Source: an uncultured Eubacteriales bacterium
Lineage (GTDB): Bacteria; Bacillota; Clostridia; Oscillospirales; Acutalibacteraceae
Direction: 5' to 3'
Assembly (NCBI GenBank): GCA_934541115.1
Contig: CAKTDF010000002.1
Location: 124,001 to 188,000, forward strand
DNA: 64,000 nucleotides
Positions 60,369-64,000 of this stretch are shown one piece after another. Below the pieces are notes generated by a model. That model was not told the DNA's origin, ran no database searches, and worked only from the letters and a program-made list of their open reading frames with translations. A program made the translations under genes and the position numbers. Position 1 is the first letter of the stretch. Every line of letters begins with the position of its first letter.

Positions 60369-62387
60369 TCACTGTATTCTTCCAAATTGTTTTTCAAGCT
60401 CATATTGGCTCATTTCAACAAGCACAGGACGACCGTGAGGGCAATAGCGCACATCGTCATTATAAAGTACCCTTTCTGCAAGAACTTTCAGCTCGGCGGT
60501 TGAATTCTTATAGCCTGCCTTGATTGCAGCTTTACATGCCGCAGTGTGATATATTCTGTCAACCTTTTCCGCTTGAATGTTTGTCTTTGAAAGAGCAAGA
60601 TTTGATGCAATTTCAAGAACAACGTCTTCAATATCGTCCGCTTCGAGAATCATGGGACATTCTCTGACAATAACGGCACCGTTTCCAAAATCCTCAACAA
60701 GAAAGCCGCACTCTGAAAACGTATCAAGATTATCGAGAATAACGCCATACTCACTTTTGCTGAGCGTTATTGTTACCGGTGTGAGAAGTGCCTGAGAAGA
60801 ACATTCTTTTTGCTTATCTTTCATTTGATTAAATATAACACGTTCATGTGCTGCGTGCTTATCAATAATACATACTTTTCCGTCATATTCACAAATGATA
60901 TAGGTTTTGAACGCCTCACCTATGAGTCTCAAAGGCTTTGGAGGCTTTTTATCGGTAATTACGACCTTTGTCGGCTCGTTCGCAGTTTCTCCCTTGGCTC
61001 CGGACTGTATGTTTTTCTTTGTCGGAGGCACTAAGGAAATATCTTCTTCTTTTTCAAAAGGCTCTGCAGATTTTTTCGGCTGTACAGATGCAGAAACCGC
61101 AACCGCCTTTGCCCGTTCGGCTTTCTTAGACTTGTATGCGTTAATTAAGTCCGGCTCGCCCTGTTCCGTTTGAGGGAGAACATTCTCATTTTGAGGAGAA
61201 GAAAGAACCGATTGCTTGAACTCCCTTGACGGCATATTCTGCCAAAAATCCGACTTTGACCGCGGCTGCGGTTTAACTTCTTCTTGCATAACAGTCTTAA
61301 CTGTATTCTGAGGCATGTTATCCTCAACCATATACAACTGAGAAACCGTCGGCTTTGTTTTCTGTGCAATTTTAGCAAGATCAATCTGAACGCGTGTATC
61401 ATACTCAACGAGCACATTCTTGACTGCGTAATAAACAGCAGAAGAAACCCTGCGTTCATCACTGAACCTCACCTCGGTTTTCGCAGGATGCACATTTACA
61501 TCAACAGTTCGGGGTTCAACGGTGATGTTAAGAATACATGACGGAAACTTTCCTACCATAATTGCATTCTTATATGCATTTTCCATCGATGCCGCACATG
61601 AACGTGAACGTATAAACCGCCCGTTCAAAAAGAAATACTGCATTGCACGGGTTGAACGCGCCGAGGAGGGGCGGCATACATAACCGGACACACCGATTCC
61701 GTCAAGTTCGTACTCTGTTTCAAGCATACCTTCTGCAAAAACACGTCCGAAAATTGAATATATAACAGAAAGAAGCTTTCCGTCTCCCGGAGTAATAAGT
61801 GCCTGCTTGCCGTCACGAATAAAAAGAAAACTGATTTCGGGATGGGACAGCGCAAGTTTATCAACAACATCAGCAACCGCATTAGCCTCACTGATATCTT
61901 TTTTCAAAAACTTCATACGTGCGGGCGTGTTGTAAAAAAGGTCTCTGACAACAATGGTTGTTCCGTTCGGGCAACCTGCTGTTTCGTATTTTGTCTGCTC
62001 ACCGCCCTCAATATTATAAAGTGTTCCGTCATTTTCATCGGCAGACTTTGTGAACAGTTCAATTCTTGAAACGGCAGCAACACTGGCAAGAGCCTCGCCG
62101 CGGAACCCAAGGGTAAAAATACTGTTCAAATCTTCTGCATTTTTGAGCTTACTTGTTGCATGACTCAAAAATGCCTTTGGAACGTCCTCGTGCGCTATTC
62201 CGCAACCGTTGTCCGTAATTCTTATGTATGTTATTCCGCCGTTTTTGATTTCAATTGTTACAGCTGTTGCGCCGGCGTCAATTGCGTTTTCTGCAAGCTC
62301 TTTGACAACAGACGCCGGTCTCTCAACAACCTCGCCGGCTGCAATCAGCTCGGCAATATGCTTTGGCAAAACATTGATTCTTCCCAT
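60369..62387 (-). CDS. mutL: DNA mismatch repair protein MutL
   Basis: GHKL ATPase N-terminus (ELAENAIDAGAT, RITDNGCGIAHED, TLGFRGEALASVAAV), a variable linker (about 350-480) and a C-terminal dimerisation/endonuclease domain. The nuclease motif reads DKHAAHERVIFN, where the final Glu of the usual DQHAxxExxxxE is Asn; CPHGRP and ACKAAIKAG, the other metal-site motifs, are intact. 672 residues. Ribosome binding site AGGAAGG. Confidence 0.95.
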   Translation of the reverse strand: MGRINVLPKHIAELIAAGEVVERPASVVKELAENAIDAGATAVTIEIKNGGITYIRITDNGCGIAHEDVPKAFLSHATSKLKNAEDLNSIFTLGFRGEALASVAAVSRIELFTKSADENDGTLYNIEGGEQTKYETAGCPNGTTIVVRDLFYNTPARMKFLKKDISEANAVADVVDKLALSHPEISFLFIRDGKQALITPGDGKLLSVIYSIFGRVFAEGMLETEYELDGIGVSGYVCRPSSARSTRAMQYFFLNGRFIRSRSCAASMENAYKNAIMVGKFPSCILNITVEPRTVDVNVHPAKTEVRFSDERRVSSAVYYAVKNVLVEYDTRVQIDLAKIAQKTKPTVSQLYMVEDNMPQNTVKTVMQEEVKPQPRSKSDFWQNMPSREFKQSVLSSPQNENVLPQTEQGEPDLINAYKSKKAERAKAVAVSASVQPKKSAEPFEKEEDISLVPPTKKNIQSGAKGETANEPTKVVITDKKPPKPLRLIGEAFKTYIICEYDGKVCIIDKHAAHERVIFNQMKDKQKECSSQALLTPVTITLSKSEYGVILDNLDTFSECGFLVEDFGNGAVIVRECPMILEADDIEDVVLEIASNLALSKTNIQAEKVDRIYHTAACKAAIKAGYKNSTAELKVLAERVLYNDDVRYCPHGRPVLVEMSQYELEKQFGRIQ

Positions 62388-62426
62388 GTATTTTCACCTT
62401 CCTTTAACATCGTTTTCGTCTATTGT

Positions 62427-63275
62427 TTATTCAATAACTTGAGCGTTTTTCATGACAATAAAAAGCCTTTTGTCTTCGCCGAACATATTATTTAAATACG
62501 TATGTAAGTCTTTTTCATTATTAAAAATCGAATACTGATAAGGCTTGACAAACGAAAGCTTTTCCAAAAAACAAAGTTTTCCGTTCTGATAAAAAAGCAA
62601 TCCGGCATGAACCGGCTCAAGATGATAATCTGGGTAATCATCCTCGGTCCAAACCGTTATATGCTTGATTTTATCGGTTTCATCAAACGCTATGCCATAT
62701 TTATTCCATGAGCTTTTGAGTTTATCAACACACTTCCGTTGTGTCATCTCCGAGTCGATTTCAACCGCCTGATACAACGTGTTAAAAAGTTTTCTGTCAT
62801 CCTCAGAAAAATGAGTTTGTGCTTTTTCGGGTGAGAGATCAAACATCATACCCATTTCGTTTTCTGCTTCTGACACAACGGATTTTGAATGGATAAAATT
62901 TTTATATAGAAAGAAAGCGGTCAATTTGCAATTGTAACCCATAAAGACAGGATATTTCTCGTTCCAAAGCTCGCCGAGTTTATCTTCATCATAGGACACG
63001 GGAAAAAGGTCAAAAGATTTGTACCCGGATTGAACCAAAGTCACATTTTCCACGGTTGTGTTATACTCGTTCAAGTCTTCAAAAAATATATTGATCTGTT
63101 TTTGATATATGCCGCATGAGAGCAGAATTTTTCCCAATTCGCTTTGAGAGGTTGAATCTACAAGGTTTGAATACTCTGCACCGCTTTTATCCTTAGAATC
63201 GGGCAGATTAGTTTTTCCACATGAAACGAGCATCATAAAGGCAAAAACCAACATTATTGAAGCAAATCTTTTCAT
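62427..63275 (-). CDS. Predicted lipoprotein (DUF4300-like) between mutS and mutL
   Basis: Signal MKRFASIMLVFAFMML followed by lipobox VSCGK. The 282-residue product is acidic, with YSNLVDSTSQSELGKILLS near the mature N-terminus and no catalytic motif that I recognise; the overall pattern resembles DUF4300 lipoproteins of Firmicutes. It lies 16 bases after mutS and 39 bases before mutL, so it is transcribed with mismatch repair genes though its location is the cell surface. Function unknown. Confidence 0.68.
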   Translation of the reverse strand: MKRFASIMLVFAFMMLVSCGKTNLPDSKDKSGAEYSNLVDSTSQSELGKILLSCGIYQKQINIFFEDLNEYNTTVENVTLVQSGYKSFDLFPVSYDEDKLGELWNEKYPVFMGYNCKLTAFFLYKNFIHSKSVVSEAENEMGMMFDLSPEKAQTHFSEDDRKLFNTLYQAVEIDSEMTQRKCVDKLKSSWNKYGIAFDETDKIKHITVWTEDDYPDYHLEPVHAGLLFYQNGKLCFLEKLSFVKPYQYSIFNNEKDLHTYLNNMFGEDKRLFIVMKNAQVIE

Positions 63276-63291
63276 TGGAAAAACTCCTGTT

Positions 63292-64000
63292 TTATACTTG
63301 TTTACCCTTTGCTTTCTGCGCGAGCTTATAAAGAGTGGTCAGCGCCTCGAGCGGCGTAAGAGTATCCGTGTCAATATTTTTAAGTTCATCAATAATTTCG
63401 TCGTCTATCCCGGATTCAAGAGACAGTTGAAGCGGTTTGGTATCTTGTTCCTCATCGGAGGAGAACTCCAGACGCTCGAACGGAACTGTTTTTTTGTTGA
63501 GCTCCTCAAGTTCAAAGAGAATCTCACGTGCCCGGTTGACAACACCCGCCGGTACACCGGCAAGCTTTGCAACCTCAATACCGTAGCTGCCGTCAGCAGG
63601 ACCGCGCACTATGCGACGTAGAAATGTTATTGTGCTGCCGCGTTTTTTGACGGAAATATTATAATTTTTGACTCCGTCAAGCTTTCCCTCAAGTTCTGTC
63701 AACTCATGATAGTGAGTTGAAAACAGTGTCTTTGCTCCGATTTTTCGCTTATCGGAAATGTATTCAAGCACAGCTCTCGCAATGCTCATTCCGTCAAAGG
63801 TAGAGGTACCTCTGCCTACTTCATCAAGAATAATAAGGCTGTTCTTTCCGGCAGATTTCAGTATGGACGCGACCTCATTCATTTCAACCATAAACGTGGA
63901 TTGACCGGAAGCAAGATCATCCGATGCGCCGACACGCGTATAAATACTGTCAATTAACGAAAGCTCTGCACGTTTTGCCGGAACAAAAGAACCTATCTGT
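63292..64000 (-). CDS. mutS: DNA mismatch repair protein MutS, C-terminal part (cut by window)
   Basis: The frame continues past the window edge. Visible are IGSFVPAKRAELSLIDSIY, TRVGASDDLASGQSTFMVEM, Walker B LIILDEVGRGTSTFDG, the H-loop region FSTHYHELTEL and the C-terminal helix-turn-helix. The Walker A loop and mismatch-binding domains lie outside. Recognises base mismatches and recruits MutL. Confidence 0.97.
   Translation of the reverse strand, partial: QIGSFVPAKRAELSLIDSIYTRVGASDDLASGQSTFMVEMNEVASILKSAGKNSLIILDEVGRGTSTFDGMSIARAVLEYISDKRKIGAKTLFSTHYHELTELEGKLDGVKNYNISVKKRGSTITFLRRIVRGPADGSYGIEVAKLAGVPAGVVNRAREILFELEELNKKTVPFERLEFSSDEEQDTKPLQLSLESGIDDEIIDELKNIDTDTLTPLEALTTLYKLAQKAKGKQV

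Noticed and set aside
1..64000. tRNA, rRNA, insertion sequences, integrases or prophage genes
   Set aside because: No cloverleaf-like clusters, rRNA segments, transposase or phage proteins were recognised; gene order looks like stable chromosomal core plus metabolic islands.

Overview
The window looks like a chromosomal segment of a low-to-moderate GC, endospore-forming Firmicute of the class Clostridia. The evidence is a sporulation sigma factor of the SigG type, DivIVA and SepF division proteins, an HPr with both His15 and Ser46, a GlpP antiterminator, T-box leaders, ferredoxin-dependent 2-oxoacid chemistry, and AGGAGG-type ribosome binding sites throughout. I saw no rRNA, tRNA, insertion sequence, prophage or CRISPR array. 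Genus cannot be fixed from what is visible.

Layout. 1-5.0 kb: end of a RecD2-type helicase, comF, an MreB/Mbl-like actin, a YetF-type membrane protein and plsY. 5.0-17 kb: a ketopantoate reductase-like enzyme; a MATE pump with its MerR regulator behind a textbook 19-bp-spacer MerR promoter; a lone CARF-nuclease (Card1/Can2-like); AlkD; an old-yellow-enzyme flavoprotein; a histidine phosphatase; a secreted polysaccharide deacetylase with three FnIII-like repeats; and psuG-psuK. 17-23 kb: small membrane and acetyltransferase genes, glpP, engB, lon and a secreted lipase-like protein. 23-33 kb: iolG-iolB-iolD-iolE with a metallophosphoesterase and a TfoX-N protein, then a lacZ-type beta-galactosidase. 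33-44 kb: sigG, ilvE and the branched-chain acid region described below. 43.8-51 kb: HPr, trmD-rimM, a 43-residue orphan small protein, and a metQNI transporter operon that also carries an AhpD-like protein and an SDR, with a LysR gene upstream. 51-64 kb: split transketolase, a HAD phosphatase, and the conserved rluD-lspA-divIVA-sepF-yggS-HlyD-miaA-mutL-lipoprotein-mutS run, with mutS cut by the window edge.

Most interesting region (about 33.9-43.8 kb, minus strand). Two paralogous proteins each fuse an XRE-type helix-turn-helix, a cupin and a complete AMP-forming acyl-CoA synthetase. Each is preceded by its own T-box riboswitch. My hand folding places the specifier codon at AUC (Ile) in one leader and, less securely, GUA (Val) in the other. 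The second synthetase runs directly into a P-loop ATPase and a four-subunit 2-oxoacid:ferredoxin oxidoreductase of the VOR type, followed by ilvE. Together these suggest a route in which external branched short-chain acids (isobutyrate, 2-methylbutyrate, isovalerate) are activated to CoA esters, reductively carboxylated to branched 2-oxoacids and transaminated to Val, Ile and Leu, switched on when the matching tRNA is uncharged. Reductive carboxylation of branched acids is known from rumen bacteria and methanogens. The T-box control of acyl-CoA synthetases and the HTH-cupin-synthetase fusion are the parts that look new.
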